From Nostoc sp. UHCC 0302 (GTDB taxonomy: Bacteria; Cyanobacteriota; Cyanobacteriia; Cyanobacteriales; Nostocaceae): 64,000 nucleotides of DNA. Each line of letters begins with the position of its first letter. Within the stretch, counting starts at the first letter, position 1. Shown in pieces: positions 45,866-56,779 of this stretch. A program made the translations under genes and the position numbers. The stretch lies in the NCBI RefSeq assembly GCF_038096175.1, contig NZ_CP151099.1:5868001-5932000 (forward strand), in the 5' to 3' direction. Under the pieces are notes generated by a model. That model did not search any database, was not told the DNA's origin, and worked only from the letters and a program-made list of their open reading frames with translations.

Positions 45866-46540
45866 CTAAACAGCCCCCCATCCAATCGGTGGTAATGCTA
45901 CTTGTTCGTCTACCTGTGAATGCGAAACAGTTGACATACTTGCTGAGAGCCAAACAAACATTTCGATAAAGTTTAGCCCTTTGAGTTTTAGGGGAGTACG
46001 CACAGCTATTTGATTTAAGCGCGTCATATTCGCGTTTTCTACACCTACTGTAAAAAATGCTACTCGCTTATTTGCTTCATCTCCTTGTAACCGTTGTGCT
46101 GCTTGCTCTACTACTTGGTCTAACTCACCTTGCGGCTCTCCATCGGTAATCATAAATACCCAAGGGCGATAGTAAGCAATCCCATTAGAACGATACTGAG
46201 ATTTGCGCTCTTGAATTATGTCTAAGGCTTTATGAATTCCCGAACCCATTGTCGTCAGTCCCTGTGCTGTCAAAATGGGTGGATTAAATTGATCGGCAGT
46301 CACAAAGTCTTGCACGACATTAACATTACTATCAAAAGTCACAATCGCAACTTCCACTCGTCTTGCTGCCAAAGAATTTTTGATTAACTCATCCTTTAAA
46401 CTCAGCAAACCCTGATTTAAAGCTTCGATTGGCTCTCCTTGCATCGACCCAGAGGTATCTAGTAGTAACACGCAAGGACAACGCGGTTCTGGATTCTCAG
46501 CAAACTCCACAACTTCATCAAGTCTTAATGTATCATGCAT
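45866..46540 (-). CDS. VWA domain protein (TerY-like)
   Basis: About 224 aa from ATG 46540; TTG at 46567 is an alternative. Complete MIDAS: LLLDTSGSMQG (DxSxS), the Thr in LTTMGSGIHKAL and Asp in MITDGEPQGELD. TerY-like VWA proteins are the first member of the VWA / PP2C / kinase triad described in tellurite-resistance-type signalling. First gene of this three-gene unit. No ribosome site stands out. Ligand unknown. Confidence 0.9.
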   Translation of the reverse strand: MHDTLRLDEVVEFAENPEPRCPCVLLLDTSGSMQGEPIEALNQGLLSLKDELIKNSLAARRVEVAIVTFDSNVNVVQDFVTADQFNPPILTAQGLTTMGSGIHKALDIIQERKSQYRSNGIAYYRPWVFMITDGEPQGELDQVVEQAAQRLQGDEANKRVAFFTVGVENANMTRLNQIAVRTPLKLKGLNFIEMFVWLSASMSTVSHSQVDEQVALPPIGWGAV

Positions 46541-47447
46541 AACGTTTTGTGTTATGTTATAGTCCAAAGTTTTATTTCCCTTCTATCAAAGTATATAGTT
46601 TTTGAAGCTCACACGACCACTAATATGCTGTTTTGTCGTAGATGCTTGAATTTTTATTAGACAAAATTTTTTACTTAAGTTTTTACATATTAAATAACTC
46701 TTCATCTGACAATAGTTTTATTAAAAAATAATTTATCAAAAGTTTGCGTTATCTATTGTAGTGTATCTACCAAAATTTATATCTATGAAACTAGAATACA
46801 ATAAATACGTAAAATATTCCTGAATACCTTTTTAAAGATTTCATGTAGGAAAATGTTTCTTTTATATAAAAGCAATTAACGCTAATTAAGCTCATCAACA
46901 TAAAAGTATAGCCGCGTAAGTGTACGAATTTCCAATTGCCTAGTAAGTAGCTGGGCGTCAATAAACTTGAATAATCAGGTCTCCAGTCGAGAACTGCCAG
47001 TAGTGCCTAGAACCGACAACTAAATAACTAGTGTTCACTCATAGCCATGACAAGTATTTGCGTTTATTCATACCCACTAGCTTGAAAATGAGGGTAGGAA
47101 CTGAGAAGTCGGGAGTAGGGAAAGAAATCTTTTTCATGCTTGGTTAGCAAATTTGCTCGTGATTGACTTGAAAGTGCTGAGTAAAAGTCGATGACTCAAA
47201 CCAGCAAACTTTTGCCCGTTCTTTGTGTACGCAGTTGATGATGGCTACTTATTTACTGGACTAGATATAGTAAAACGTAACTAAATGCAATGAAATATTT
47301 TTTTTATAAGTTGTAATATATGTCCATATATTTCTTTTCAAGAATAGTTTCTGCCTAGAGAAATATTAAAAAAAAGAAAATACTTGATAACTAATATTTA
47401 CAATTTACAAATGTTTGGTCGCTTATCCGCAAAAAAACGCCGAAAAT
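46541..47447. other. AT-rich intergenic region, about 900 bp
   Basis: Between the divergent VWA and response-regulator genes. No reading frame with coding character, no clear repeat; a short G/A-rich heptamer-like tract (about 47090-47130) is the only low-complexity piece. Nothing else was recognised. Confidence 0.5.
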
Positions 47448-48878
47448 ATGATTAATTCAGGAGCATTTACCAGATTACGTCCTTTAAGTTTGCTAAGGCA
47501 GTTATCTAATTCCTCTGAGAGTACTTTTTTGCAAGCATTTAGCAACTCAGTTTCTTGGTCTATTTACCTAGATAAGGGCAAAATATCCTATGCCACCCAT
47601 TCAGTTGAACCCTTTGATCGACTAGAACGCCATTTACGCTGCCTCAGCTATCAAATTCCATCACTTACTCCTGAAGTTCGTGTTCAATTACGTCTAATGT
47701 TTGAACCTGACTCATATAGTCAGTTAATAGAAGATGACAGCAATTCTAGAAGCCAGGCTCTTGAATACCAAGCTATATCTTGGCTTGTGAGCCAACAGTA
47801 TTTAAATTCTCAGGAAGCAATAATATTAATTCAAGAATTAGTTCAAGAAGTTATTGAATCATTTTTGTTAATTGAAGAAGGTAATTATGAGTTATCAGAA
47901 CCGTTGAAGGGAATACCAATAAGTGGAAAATTGGATGTAGACAAAATATTAGAAATTTGTCAATCTAGATTACAGAAGTGGCAATCTGTAGCACCACAAT
48001 TTTCTTCTCCCTATCAACGTCCTTATCTATTAATTTCTAGCCAACTTAAGAAAATCAATTTAGCAGACCTGCCGCCAAATTTAATTGATTGGATGAAAGG
48101 TTTCAGCTTACGTCATCTTGCTGTAATTACGAATCAAGATGAAATCACACTGGCTCAAAATTTATATCCTTACGTTACTCAGGGCGGAATTATTTTGCAT
48201 GAGCCAGACCCACCATTTGATAAGCTACCAAAGATATTTACAAAACCTTCACAGTCTTCTAATCTCATCACAGAGTTAGCTAATAGAGAATTATTTAATA
48301 CTGTAGAAACACCAACTAGCCCTAATCCCAGAACTTTGCCGGATGTTCTTGAAGAAAATAGAACTCCTGCTCAGGAATTACCACAGATATCTATTAATCC
48401 AAGACAAAATGTTCAGGAACAAACGACACTAAATAACATCAATATTGTTTCTGAAATAGTGACCCCTGCTACTGCGATTAGCTCTGCCACTGCACCTTGG
48501 ACAATCGCCAAAAAAGTATACAAAATTGTTTCTGTAGATGATAGTCCCACAATTCTCAAAGAAATTAGCCGTTTCTTAGAGAACGAAAATTTCTCTGTTG
48601 TTACGATCAATGAACCGCTAAAAGCTGTTATGTCGATTATAAGGCACAAACCAGATTTAATTCTGCTCGATTTGAACATGGTTGGAATTGATGGTTATGA
48701 GTTGTGCCGAGTTATCCGAAATAACTCAGTGTTTAAAGAGACACCGATTATTTTTGTAACTGGTAATAAAGGGATTGTAGATAAAGTAAAAGCCAGATTG
48801 GTAGGGGCATCTGGATATCTTACTAAACCTTTTACTCGTACAGAATTATTAAAGATAGTTTTCAGGCATTTGACTTAA
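47448..48878 (+). CDS. PATAN-domain response regulator (PatA/PixG-like)
   Basis: About 476 aa from ATG 47448; TTG 47415 gives 11 more residues. The N-terminal PATAN-type region includes RLRPLSLLRQLSNSSESTFL and WSIYLDKGKISYATHSVEP; a helical middle follows. The C-terminal receiver domain has KIVSVDDSPTILKEISRFL (acidic pair), LILLDLNMVGIDG (phospho-Asp), FVTGNK (Thr) and YLTKPF (Lys), complete. PatA in Anabaena controls heterocyst pattern; other members serve phototaxis. No histidine kinase or chemotaxis gene is nearby intact, so its pathway is unknown. Confidence 0.88.
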   Translation: MINSGAFTRLRPLSLLRQLSNSSESTFLQAFSNSVSWSIYLDKGKISYATHSVEPFDRLERHLRCLSYQIPSLTPEVRVQLRLMFEPDSYSQLIEDDSNSRSQALEYQAISWLVSQQYLNSQEAIILIQELVQEVIESFLLIEEGNYELSEPLKGIPISGKLDVDKILEICQSRLQKWQSVAPQFSSPYQRPYLLISSQLKKINLADLPPNLIDWMKGFSLRHLAVITNQDEITLAQNLYPYVTQGGIILHEPDPPFDKLPKIFTKPSQSSNLITELANRELFNTVETPTSPNPRTLPDVLEENRTPAQELPQISINPRQNVQEQTTLNNINIVSEIVTPATAISSATAPWTIAKKVYKIVSVDDSPTILKEISRFLENENFSVVTINEPLKAVMSIIRHKPDLILLDLNMVGIDGYELCRVIRNNSVFKETPIIFVTGNKGIVDKVKARLVGASGYLTKPFTRTELLKIVFRHLT

Positions 48879-49467
48879 TTTATTAACCAATCCTTAATAT
48901 TTTTAAATAGAGAGAATAAATTTAGATGGCTATAGAAATTGACGGAAACTCAATTTAGTTAGTCCTATAACTTGGTGAAAATCGCACTAAGAGTGCAGTT
49001 GTTGAAGAGGTATTAAGTGAGTCTGTGCAGCATGGAGAGCAACTGAAAGTTTTAGTAGCTATTTAGCACAATAGAATACGATTTTTCTAACTACAAGCCA
49101 TAGCGTCAAACAGAATATAAGTAATTGTTCATACCTAAGTCCGCTCTTTAGCCATCAGATGTGGTAGCAAAATTGACTACTCAATCTGTGTTGCTGTGTT
49201 GCAGTATTTTGAGAACTAATTAGAGATAAACGGGTTGTTGCCGTAGGTGCAGTAGATAGTTTCAGGGATTCGTTATCTCAATCAATATAATCAGCTAAAA
49301 AATTATCTTCGCGCTTTTGCCAATTTTAAGTTGGATAGTGGAAAGAATATTGAACGTAGTAGGATTGTTCAAGTGAGAGGGTATCCCTTGCAGGATGAGT
49401 AGCCATCACTCTCTGGCAAACACCCTAAAATGAAAGCAAAAGACGATTCTTAAAACAAGCACACTCC
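48879..49467 (+). other. Intergenic region with possible gene debris
   Basis: About 590 bp. Two short plus-strand stretches read like coding fragments: one of about 30 codons ending in VVEEVLSESVQHGEQLKVLV near 49065, and one of about 45 codons near 49266-49403 with YNQLKNYLRAFANF and IERSRIVQVRGYPLQDE before a stop. Stops and lost starts separate them. I do not recognise the parent genes. Confidence 0.4.
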
Positions 49468-51900
49468 ATGCGTATTTCTCTCAATTGGCTGCGGGAACTA
49501 GTAGAGATAAAACTTAACCCAGAAGAATTAGCCCAAACCCTGACAATGGCAGGGTTTGAAGTAGAAGATATTGAAGACCGCCGCACTTGGGCAAATGGCG
49601 TTGTTGTGGGGAGAGTGCTTGAGCGTCAACCCCACCCCAACGCTGACAAATTGAGTGTTTGCCAAGTGGATATCGGTGCAGATGAAACTTTAAATATTGT
49701 CTGTGGCGCTGCTAATGTCCGTGCAGATATTTATGTGCCAGTAGCAACTACAGGCACTTATTTACCTAATATCGGCTTAAAAATTAAATCAGCGAAACTG
49801 CGTGGTGTTCCATCTCAAGGGATGATCTGTTCCTTAAAGGAACTTGGTTTGCCTACTGATGTCGACGGAATTCATATTTTTCCTCAAGAAAACTTGCAGA
49901 TCGGTAGCGATGTGCGTCCGTTATTGGGTTTAGATGATGTAATTTTAGACTTAACTGCTACTGCCAATCGCGCTGATGCCTTAAGTATGGTAGGTGTAGC
50001 CAGAGAAGTAGCAGCCTTAACTGGTGGAAAGCTCAGTATTCCTGAAGCAGGTGAAGTCTCAATTACCAAGAATACAGAAAATTTAGCTTTAAAAATCGCC
50101 GATACACAAGCTTGTCCTGCTTACATTGGTACGGTAATTGAACAAGTTAAAATCGCCCCATCTCCCGATTGGTTACAACAACGCTTACGCGCGGCTGGGG
50201 TACGCCCGATAAATAATGTGGTAGACATTACTAACTATGTTTTGTTGGAATGGGGACAGCCACTACACGCTTTTGACAGAAACCGTTTACAATCTGTTGC
50301 TAGTAGTGAAAGTTTAACCGTCGGCGTTCGCTTCGCCACTTCTGGGGAAACCCTCAAAACCCTGGATGGACAAACTCGCAACTTGACAATTCAAAATTTA
50401 TTAATCACCGCCAATGACAAACCTGTTGCATTAGCAGGAGTCATGGGTGGAGAAGAAACAGAAGTCCATGAAGGCACTCAAAGCCTAGTTTTAGAAGCGG
50501 CGTTGTTTGATTCTGTAGCAATTCGGCGTTCTTCTCGGAGTGTAGGGTTAAGAAGTGAGGCTTCTGGAAGATACGAACGCGGTGTTAACCGCGCTGAGTT
50601 GGAAGTAGCTAATCGTCGTGCTTTATCGCTAATGAGTGAATTAGCTCAAGCAGTTATTGTCCAGCAAGAAATAGCTGACACCCGTCCCGATCCTTCTACT
50701 TGGAGTCGTTCCATTGCACTGCGTTTAGAACGAGTTAATCAGGTGCTAGGGCCAATCGAGTTGCAAGAAGAAACAGGAGAACTCGAAGAACGAGACGTTG
50801 AGCGTATCTTAACTGCATTGGGATGCGAGTTGACGCCTTCAGGAGAACGCAGTTGGACTGTTTCTGTACCGCCTTATCGTTACCGTGACTTAGAACGAGA
50901 AATTGACCTGATTGAAGAAATAGCTCGTCTCTACGGTTACGACAATTTTTGCGATACATTACCAGAAAAAGCAGAAGCTGGTTATTTGCCTTTAGATCAA
51001 GAATTAATTCGCAAGTTACGAGCTTTTTTACGAGCAGAAGGATTGACAGAGTTAATCCACTACTCCTTAGTAAAACCAGGAGAAGACAGACAGATAGTAC
51101 TGACAAATCCTTTATTTGCAGAATATTCAGCACTGCGAACTGATTTGATATCTGGATTGATTGATGCCTTTCAATACAATTTAGAGCAAGGCAACGGTTG
51201 TCTTAACGGGTTTGATATTGGGCGAATTTTCTGGCAAGAAGACGGATTGCAAGAAGCAGAAGCGATCGCTGGCATAATAGGAGGCGATCGCACCATTGGC
51301 AAATGGTCAAAAGGTGGACGTGAGCAACCGATTACTTGGTTTGAAGCTAAAGGCGTTTTAGAAAGTGTTTTTCGCCAACTCAGTTTACAAATAGAATATC
51401 AACCTGATCGCCGCGATGAACGCTTGCATCCTGGACGCACTGCTTCCCTTTGGGTACGCGGTAACAGACTGGGCATTTTTGGGCAACTCCATCCCCAACT
51501 ACGGCGAGAAAGAGGTTTACCAGATTCAGTCTTCGTTTTCCAGCTAGATATAGACGTGCTGTTAGATTCTCTAGAGCAAGATGAAACTCTCACTCCAGCA
51601 TTCCATGCTTATTCCACCTATCCAGCAAGCGATCGCGACATCGCCTTTTTCGCCCCGGTGAAAGTATCAGTTGCTGAACTAGAAAAAGCAATTAGCAAAG
51701 CTGGCAAAGGCTTACTAGAGTCAGTCGAATTGTTTGATGAATACAGGGGTGAAAATGTGCCGCAAGGACAGCGGAGTCTCGCATTTCGCTTAATTTATCG
51801 AGCAAGCGATCGTACCCTCACCGAAGCTGAAGTCGAACCAGTCCACAATAAAGTCCGTGAAGCTTTAGTGGAAAAATTTGGGGTGAATTTGAGAAGTTAG
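49468..51900 (+). CDS. pheT: Phenylalanyl-tRNA synthetase beta subunit
   Basis: 810 aa, normal length. [21 protein letters not shown]; an N-terminal EMAP/tRNA-binding domain (about 40-150: [23 protein letters not shown]); the B3/4 editing domain (about 210-390, [16 protein letters not shown]); the B5 domain ([24 protein letters not shown]); and a C-terminal anticodon-binding domain ([21 protein letters not shown]). Forms an alpha2beta2 enzyme with PheS, which is not in the window; the two genes are commonly split in cyanobacteria. ATG start. Confidence 0.98.
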   Translation: MRISLNWLRELVEIKLNPEELAQTLTMAGFEVEDIEDRRTWANGVVVGRVLERQPHPNADKLSVCQVDIGADETLNIVCGAANVRADIYVPVATTGTYLPNIGLKIKSAKLRGVPSQGMICSLKELGLPTDVDGIHIFPQENLQIGSDVRPLLGLDDVILDLTATANRADALSMVGVAREVAALTGGKLSIPEAGEVSITKNTENLALKIADTQACPAYIGTVIEQVKIAPSPDWLQQRLRAAGVRPINNVVDITNYVLLEWGQPLHAFDRNRLQSVASSESLTVGVRFATSGETLKTLDGQTRNLTIQNLLITANDKPVALAGVMGGEETEVHEGTQSLVLEAALFDSVAIRRSSRSVGLRSEASGRYERGVNRAELEVANRRALSLMSELAQAVIVQQEIADTRPDPSTWSRSIALRLERVNQVLGPIELQEETGELEERDVERILTALGCELTPSGERSWTVSVPPYRYRDLEREIDLIEEIARLYGYDNFCDTLPEKAEAGYLPLDQELIRKLRAFLRAEGLTELIHYSLVKPGEDRQIVLTNPLFAEYSALRTDLISGLIDAFQYNLEQGNGCLNGFDIGRIFWQEDGLQEAEAIAGIIGGDRTIGKWSKGGREQPITWFEAKGVLESVFRQLSLQIEYQPDRRDERLHPGRTASLWVRGNRLGIFGQLHPQLRRERGLPDSVFVFQLDIDVLLDSLEQDETLTPAFHAYSTYPASDRDIAFFAPVKVSVAELEKAISKAGKGLLESVELFDEYRGENVPQGQRSLAFRLIYRASDRTLTEAEVEPVHNKVREALVEKFGVNLRS

Positions 51901-52024
51901 GAGGCAAGGGAGCAGAGGAGAAATTGCTTCCTTATCTTCCTCATTCCCCACTCCCTATTCAGGAGTTTTTAATTAAAAATTCCTTACTCTCATATAAATT
52001 TTTTGAATTTTGAATTGGTGAATC

Positions 52025-52294
52025 ATGCCTAAATATGTTGTCTGGGGAACTTACTGCGAAGATGTTCTGGAAAAACGCACTCCTTACCGTCAAGCTCATT
52101 TAGATGGATTAGCAAAACAAAAAGAATCTGGTGTGCTGATTACTATCGGCCCTACCAAAGATGTCACAAAAGTTTTTGGCATTTACGAAGCCGAAGACGA
52201 AGCCACTGTGCGCAATTTGATTGAAAATGACCCCTATTGGAAAAATGGCATCTGGACTGAATATTTTGTCAAAGAGTGGATTCAGGCTATTTAA
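52025..52294 (+). CDS. YciI family protein
   Basis: 89 aa ferredoxin-like fold protein. PKYVVWGTYCEDVLEKRTPYRQAHLDGLAKQKESGVLITIGPTKD (positions 2-46) contains the conserved His (RQAHLDGL) and the Gly-Pro turn; EAEDEATVRNLIENDPYWKNGIWTEY is the typical second half with the DPY/W motif. The biochemical role of the family is unresolved. It follows pheT by 124 bp, without clear operon evidence. Confidence 0.9.
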   Translation: MPKYVVWGTYCEDVLEKRTPYRQAHLDGLAKQKESGVLITIGPTKDVTKVFGIYEAEDEATVRNLIENDPYWKNGIWTEYFVKEWIQAI

Positions 52295-52556
52295 AAAAAT
52301 TGGGAATTGGGGTATTTGCTATCAAAAAGAATTCTGTACACAGTCCCTAAATTCCACTAAATCAGTAAAACTTATCAGTCTAGAGATTCCAAAATTCATG
52401 CCATTAGGTGAGGCGATCGCAGTTTGATTAGTGACATCATAGATAAAGTTATCAAACAAAAACTGTTGCTGTTGTCTAAACTAAAAATCAAATCATTTAC
52501 GACTGCAACAACTTTGGTTTTTCTCCAAGTGTTTGATTTTTTGAGAAGGTACAATT

Positions 52557-52961
52557 ATGAATCGAATCCTGAAACGCGCACTTCTACCCGGACTAATGGC
52601 TGCAAGTTTAGCCAGTGCCACCTTAGTTCCTGCTAAACCGGCTGCTGCCGATGACCGAATCTTAGAAGATATAGGTATTGGGGCTGCTACAGGTGTAGTA
52701 ACAGGAGTTGTTACAGGCAATACTAATGTATTAAGAAACGCTGTTAAAGGTGGTGCTGCGGGCGCAGCCGTCAATGGAGTCAATGGTACTAGAAGTAGAT
52801 ACCATCAAAAACACCGTAACGCAGCACAAGATGTCGGAGTTGGTGCAGCAGCTAGTACAATAACTGGCGCAGCAACCCGCGGTGGCAGAGTTACAGCTAA
52901 CGATGCGATAACTGGTGCAGCTGTTGGTGGAGCTATTCACCTCATCAGAAACGGCAAATAA
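52557..52961 (+). CDS. Secreted glycine-zipper-like small protein
   Basis: 134 aa. A cleavable signal peptide is likely (LKRALLPGLMAASLASATLV, cleavage near AAADDR). The mature part has alternating Gly/Ala/Val stretches (GIGAATGVVTGVVTGNTN, VGVGAAASTITGAATRGG, ITGAAVGGAIHLIRNG) typical of glycine-zipper envelope proteins that associate with membranes. AGAAGGT 7 nt before ATG supports the start. Function unknown; probably periplasmic or outer-membrane. Confidence 0.8.
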   Translation: MNRILKRALLPGLMAASLASATLVPAKPAAADDRILEDIGIGAATGVVTGVVTGNTNVLRNAVKGGAAGAAVNGVNGTRSRYHQKHRNAAQDVGVGAAASTITGAATRGGRVTANDAITGAAVGGAIHLIRNGK

Positions 52962-53005
52962 TTTGTCACAAGAGCAACAACTAGGAAAATTTCCGGCTCA
53001 ATAAA

Positions 53006-53053
53006 AAGCTAGAGGGCTTAGAGAGAAGAGTTGCTCCTTTTCTCCTCTAGCTT
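53006..53053 (+). terminator. Hairpin after the glycine-zipper gene
   Basis: AAGCTAGAGG (53006-53015) pairs with CCTCTAGCTT (53044-53053), with a purine-rich/pyrimidine-rich middle that can extend the stem. It lies 45 bp after the stop; TTATTTA follows. A plausible weak factor-independent terminator. Confidence 0.5.
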
Positions 53054-53100
53054 ATTTACTCGCCCTAATCCAGTTAGGATTGCTAAATTTACCTGTCAAA

Positions 53101-53143
53101 ATTCCCCCCTAACCTTCCTCAAACAGCAAGGTTAGGGGGGAAT
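53101..53143. terminator. 16-bp-stem GC-rich hairpin between convergent genes
   Basis: ATTCCCCCCTAACCTT (53101-53116) and its perfect reverse complement (53128-53143) around an 11-nt loop. It lies between the plus-strand gene ending at 52961 and the minus-strand gene ending at 53217, so a bidirectional terminator is reasonable. No long U-tract. Also resembles dispersed CCCCCCTAACC repeats. Confidence 0.6.
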
Positions 53144-53216
53144 CAAATATTAAGCGCTCCCTACAAAGATATATCAACTCATCAGAATTTGATGACTGTA
53201 AACTTAATAGTAATTT

Positions 53217-53414
53217 CTACCCCTTCAAAGCCTTTCTAAAGTTTCGGCGATAGGATTGATTAGTAATAAACAAGGCAGGCCATAATAAAGATAAACCAAT
53301 ACGATTGGGTAAACTTGGATTAAAATTAGTCCGCTCAAATCCTTTCCAAAACTTCCAAACGCCACCTATGTAGACGACAATCAAGCCAAAAACAAGTAAT
53401 TTAATCATTCCCAT
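53217..53414 (-). CDS. Small conserved membrane-associated protein
   Basis: 65 aa. One N-terminal TM helix (IKLLVFGLIVVYIGGVWKFW) then FERTNFNPSLPNRIGLSLLWPALFITNQSYRRNFRKAL, with a second, amphipathic segment. This pattern looks like a small protein conserved in cyanobacteria; no function is known to me. Codon structure and the C-terminal basic tail support a real gene. Confidence 0.7.
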   Translation of the reverse strand: MGMIKLLVFGLIVVYIGGVWKFWKGFERTNFNPSLPNRIGLSLLWPALFITNQSYRRNFRKALKG

Positions 53415-54198
53415 TAACTCCCTTAATAACTGAGAGAATTTAAGTTAAGTTTTCTCACGCTAAGTAAATACTTTATAGCCTAGACTGAGAAGGTATGACC
53501 GTCGCTTTGTCAACTAAGTTCAGCAGCCCACCCACCGCGAGGAGCTAACGCTTCTTTTAAGACCCAGGCGAACGCCGTAAGTCGGGTAAAAAACTTCTCC
53601 GGAAGCGAATTGTCTCCAACTCTGTTCAAAATCCAAAAATTTTGAATTTTCCTAAAGGGGGTTGAATAAACCCTTAAATCTTCGACATTTGAGTTAATTG
53701 ACAATACATTCTCTTATTCCAGTGTAGAACAGCCTTATACATCGTAGCTAGAACTCCTGCGTTCCAATTCAAAAAACTTATATAGTGAGCTTTTCAGTCA
53801 TTTTGAATGGTTGATCCATTTATGTTACGCCATGCTGTACTAGCTCGATGAGTAGCTATACTTAATTTCTTCTAGATGCATCTTGTGGAAGTTCCTCAAA
53901 TATTGACATCCATAGGAGACTAAAAGAAAGAACCAGGACTTATGCACTCAGATTCCCCAAACTCCTTTTTAAGGGGAGCCAGTGCGCTAGAAGTTTCCCC
54001 ATAAACGACTGGCGTCCGGCTCTGCTGACTTGTACCCCTCCAAGGAAGCAAGCTACACCTTGGTCTCTGACAGGAGAAGCAACTGGCGTGGGCTTGGGGA
54101 AATCAAAGTTTCAGGCTTGAGTGCGTAAGTCCTAAAAATAACAAAACCTATTTCACAGTTCTTGACGCAGCGAATGCTGCAATTGCTAAGGAGGATTT
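53415..54198. other. Intergenic region with a repeat-like block and a MITE
   Basis: About 53510-53660 is a GC-richer block (AGCAGCCCACCCACCGCG, CTTCTCCGGAAGCGAATTG) whose minus-strand frame of 64 codons looks like a dispersed repeat rather than a gene, though a small RNA cannot be excluded. 53935-54133 is a TIR-bounded element. Between them only AT-rich sequence was seen. Confidence 0.5.
53935..54133. mobile_element. 199-bp MITE-like element with 16-bp terminal inverted repeats
   Basis: Left arm AGGACTTATGCACTCA (53935-53950), right arm TGAGTGCGTAAGTCCT (54118-54133), one mismatch. The GGACTTACGCAC-type end is typical of cyanobacterial IS-derived MITEs. The interior is GC-rich and non-coding. 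It ends 66 bp before the ATG of the nucleotidyltransferase fusion, so it may carry or alter its promoter. Confidence 0.7.
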
Positions 54199-56727
54199 AT
54201 GCGTGCAGTGCTGATGGCAGGTGGTTCAGGAACACGGCTTCGCCCGTTAACTTGCGATCTGCCCAAACCTATGGTTCCTATTTTAAATCGACCGATCGCG
54301 GAACACATTATCAATCTCCTTAAACGGCATCAAATTACAGAAGTTATTGCGACGTTACATTATTTACCTGATGTTTTGCGAGATTACTTCCAGGATGGCA
54401 GCGATTTTGGCGTACAGATGACTTACGCGGTTGAAGAAGACCAACCCCTTGGCACAGCAGGCTGTGTAAAAAACATAGCCGAACTCCTTGATGAAACTTT
54501 TTTAGTTATAAGCGGCGATAGCATAACAGATTTTGACCTGACAGCAGCAATTGAATTTCACAAAGAAAAACAATCAAAAGCCACTTTAATTTTGACCAGA
54601 GTACCTAACCCAATTGAGTTTGGGGTAGTGATTACCGATGAGCAAACACGGATTCGACGATTTTTAGAAAAACCTTCTACTAGCGAAATTTTTTCTGATA
54701 CTGTTAACACCGGCACATACATTCTCGAACCAGAAGTTTTGGAATATCTGCCAGCTAATATCGAATCCGACTTTTCCAAAGACTTGTTCCCCTTACTCCT
54801 AGCAAAAGATGAGCCAATGTACGGTTACATTGCCGAAGGTTACTGGTGCGATGTTGGCCATTTAGATGCTTATCGCGAAGCTCAGTATGATGCGTTAGCT
54901 GGTAAGGTAAAACTTGATTTTGCCTACAGAGAAGTTTCAACAGGTTTGTGGGTGGGTCAAAATACTTATATTGATCCAACAGCACATATTGAAACCCCAG
55001 CTGTAATTGGCGATAATTGCCGTATCGGGGCAAGAGTACAGATTGAGGATGGAACTGTAATTGGGGATAATGTCACCATTGGGGCTGATGCTAATCTTAA
55101 ACGTCCAATTGTCTGGAATGGGGCAATTATCGGAGATGAAGCACATCTAAGCGCTTGTGTAATTTCTCGTGGTACTCGTGTAGACCGTCGCGCTCATGTG
55201 TTAGAAGCTGCTGTAGTGGGTTCGCTTTCTACGGTGGGTGAAGAAGCCCAAATTAGCCCTGGCGTACGTGTTTGGCCTAGTAAAAAGATTGAATCAGGTG
55301 CAGTTTTAAACATTAACTTGATTTGGGGTAACACAGCTCAACGCAATTTATTTGGGCAACGTGGTGTACAAGGATTAGCAAATATCGACATCACCCCAGA
55401 GTTTGCTGTGAAGTTAGGAGCCGCTTACGGTTCTACCTTGAAACCCGGCTCTAAGGTAACGGTTTCTCGTGACCAGCGTAATATCTCTCGCATGGTCACT
55501 AGGTCGTTAATTGCTGGCTTGATGTCAGTTGGTGTTGATATTCAAAATCTGGATGCCACAGCTATTCCCATCGCTCGTACAGTTATACCTACAATGTCAG
55601 TTGCTGGCGGTATCCATGTACGGGTACACCCCGATCGCCCTGATTACATCCTCGTTGAATTTATGGATGCCAAGGGCATTAATATTTCCAAAGCACTGGA
55701 AAAGAAAATTGAGGGGGCATACTTTAAAGAAGATATGCGACGGGCGCTAATTCATGAAATTGGTGATGTGGCATACCCAAGCCAAGTCATTGACCGCTAC
55801 TGCACCGCTTTTGAGAAGCTGTTACACGTTGCTACTCTCAGTAACAGTCGGGCAAAAATAGTGATTGACTATGTTTATGCTGTATCTGGGGCAGTATTGC
55901 CGCAAATGTTAGATAAATTTGGTGCTGATGCGGTAGTTTTGAACGCCAGCCTGAATAAAAACGCTGTGACAACGACTGACCGAGAAGGGCTACTGACTCA
56001 ATTAGGTCATGTAGTTGAGGCGTTGCAAGCTAACTTTGGCGTTCAGGTATCAGCTAATGGGGAACAGTTGATTTTAGTTGATGAATCTGGCTTCGCGATT
56101 CGTGGGGAAATGTTAACGTCTCTAATGGTGGACATGATACTAACATCTAACCCCAGAGGAACGGTAGTTGTACCAGTTCATACTTCTAGCGGCGTGGAAC
56201 AAATTGCCCGCCGCCACGATGGTAAGGTGATTCGCACCAAAGCCAACCCGACAGCATTGATGGAGGCTTGCCAGAAAAATGTGAATGTGGTGTTAGGAGG
56301 TAGTGGGGACTTTGGTTTTATTTTCCCGCAACTGCATCCGGGATTTGATTCCATGTTCTGCATTGCCAAAATAATTGAGATGTTGACCATACAAGAGCGA
56401 TCGCTTGCTAATGCCCGCTCAGAATTGCCCCGTGTAATTCACAAAGCGCATACAGTCCGCTGTCCTTGGACAGCCAAAGGAGCGTTGATGCGTTATTTGG
56501 TGGAAACTCACCCAGCCCAAAACCTTGAGTTAATCGATGGAGTAAAAATTTGTCAGCCCTACGATGACAGTTGGCTGTTAGTTTTACCAGATGCCAGCGA
56601 GCCACTTGTACATTTATATGCAAATAGTAATGACCGCGATTGGGTAGATGATACCTTAAGAAACTACCGCACCCGCGTTCAGTCTTTTGTCGAAAGACAA
56701 CAAGAACAGCACCCTGCTGAAGTGTAA
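54199..56727 (+). CDS. NDP-sugar pyrophosphorylase / phosphomannomutase-like fusion
   Basis: 842 aa. Residues 1-230 are a nucleotidyltransferase ([52 protein letters not shown]). Residues 255-370 are left-handed beta-helix hexapeptides ([20 protein letters not shown]). Residues 375-830 are a phosphohexomutase-like domain, with [19 protein letters not shown]. At the place of the catalytic TASHNP loop the sequence reads [14 protein letters not shown], with no serine, so mutase activity is doubtful. Strong ribosome site (AAGGAGG 6 nt before ATG). Likely makes GDP-mannose or another NDP-sugar for polysaccharides. Confidence 0.92.
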   Translation: MRAVLMAGGSGTRLRPLTCDLPKPMVPILNRPIAEHIINLLKRHQITEVIATLHYLPDVLRDYFQDGSDFGVQMTYAVEEDQPLGTAGCVKNIAELLDETFLVISGDSITDFDLTAAIEFHKEKQSKATLILTRVPNPIEFGVVITDEQTRIRRFLEKPSTSEIFSDTVNTGTYILEPEVLEYLPANIESDFSKDLFPLLLAKDEPMYGYIAEGYWCDVGHLDAYREAQYDALAGKVKLDFAYREVSTGLWVGQNTYIDPTAHIETPAVIGDNCRIGARVQIEDGTVIGDNVTIGADANLKRPIVWNGAIIGDEAHLSACVISRGTRVDRRAHVLEAAVVGSLSTVGEEAQISPGVRVWPSKKIESGAVLNINLIWGNTAQRNLFGQRGVQGLANIDITPEFAVKLGAAYGSTLKPGSKVTVSRDQRNISRMVTRSLIAGLMSVGVDIQNLDATAIPIARTVIPTMSVAGGIHVRVHPDRPDYILVEFMDAKGINISKALEKKIEGAYFKEDMRRALIHEIGDVAYPSQVIDRYCTAFEKLLHVATLSNSRAKIVIDYVYAVSGAVLPQMLDKFGADAVVLNASLNKNAVTTTDREGLLTQLGHVVEALQANFGVQVSANGEQLILVDESGFAIRGEMLTSLMVDMILTSNPRGTVVVPVHTSSGVEQIARRHDGKVIRTKANPTALMEACQKNVNVVLGGSGDFGFIFPQLHPGFDSMFCIAKIIEMLTIQERSLANARSELPRVIHKAHTVRCPWTAKGALMRYLVETHPAQNLELIDGVKICQPYDDSWLLVLPDASEPLVHLYANSNDRDWVDDTLRNYRTRVQSFVERQQEQHPAEV

Positions 56728-56779
56728 ATATCAGTTTTTAGTGGTAAGTAGACAGTTGTTCTAAGATAATAACGACTGT

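Noticed and set aside
53510-53704. 64-codon minus-strand frame (…LTAFAWVLKEALAPRGGWAAEL)
   Set aside because: Looks like a translated dispersed repeat with a GC-rich block inside AT-rich DNA; no ribosome site. A small RNA remains possible but no promoter or terminator was seen.
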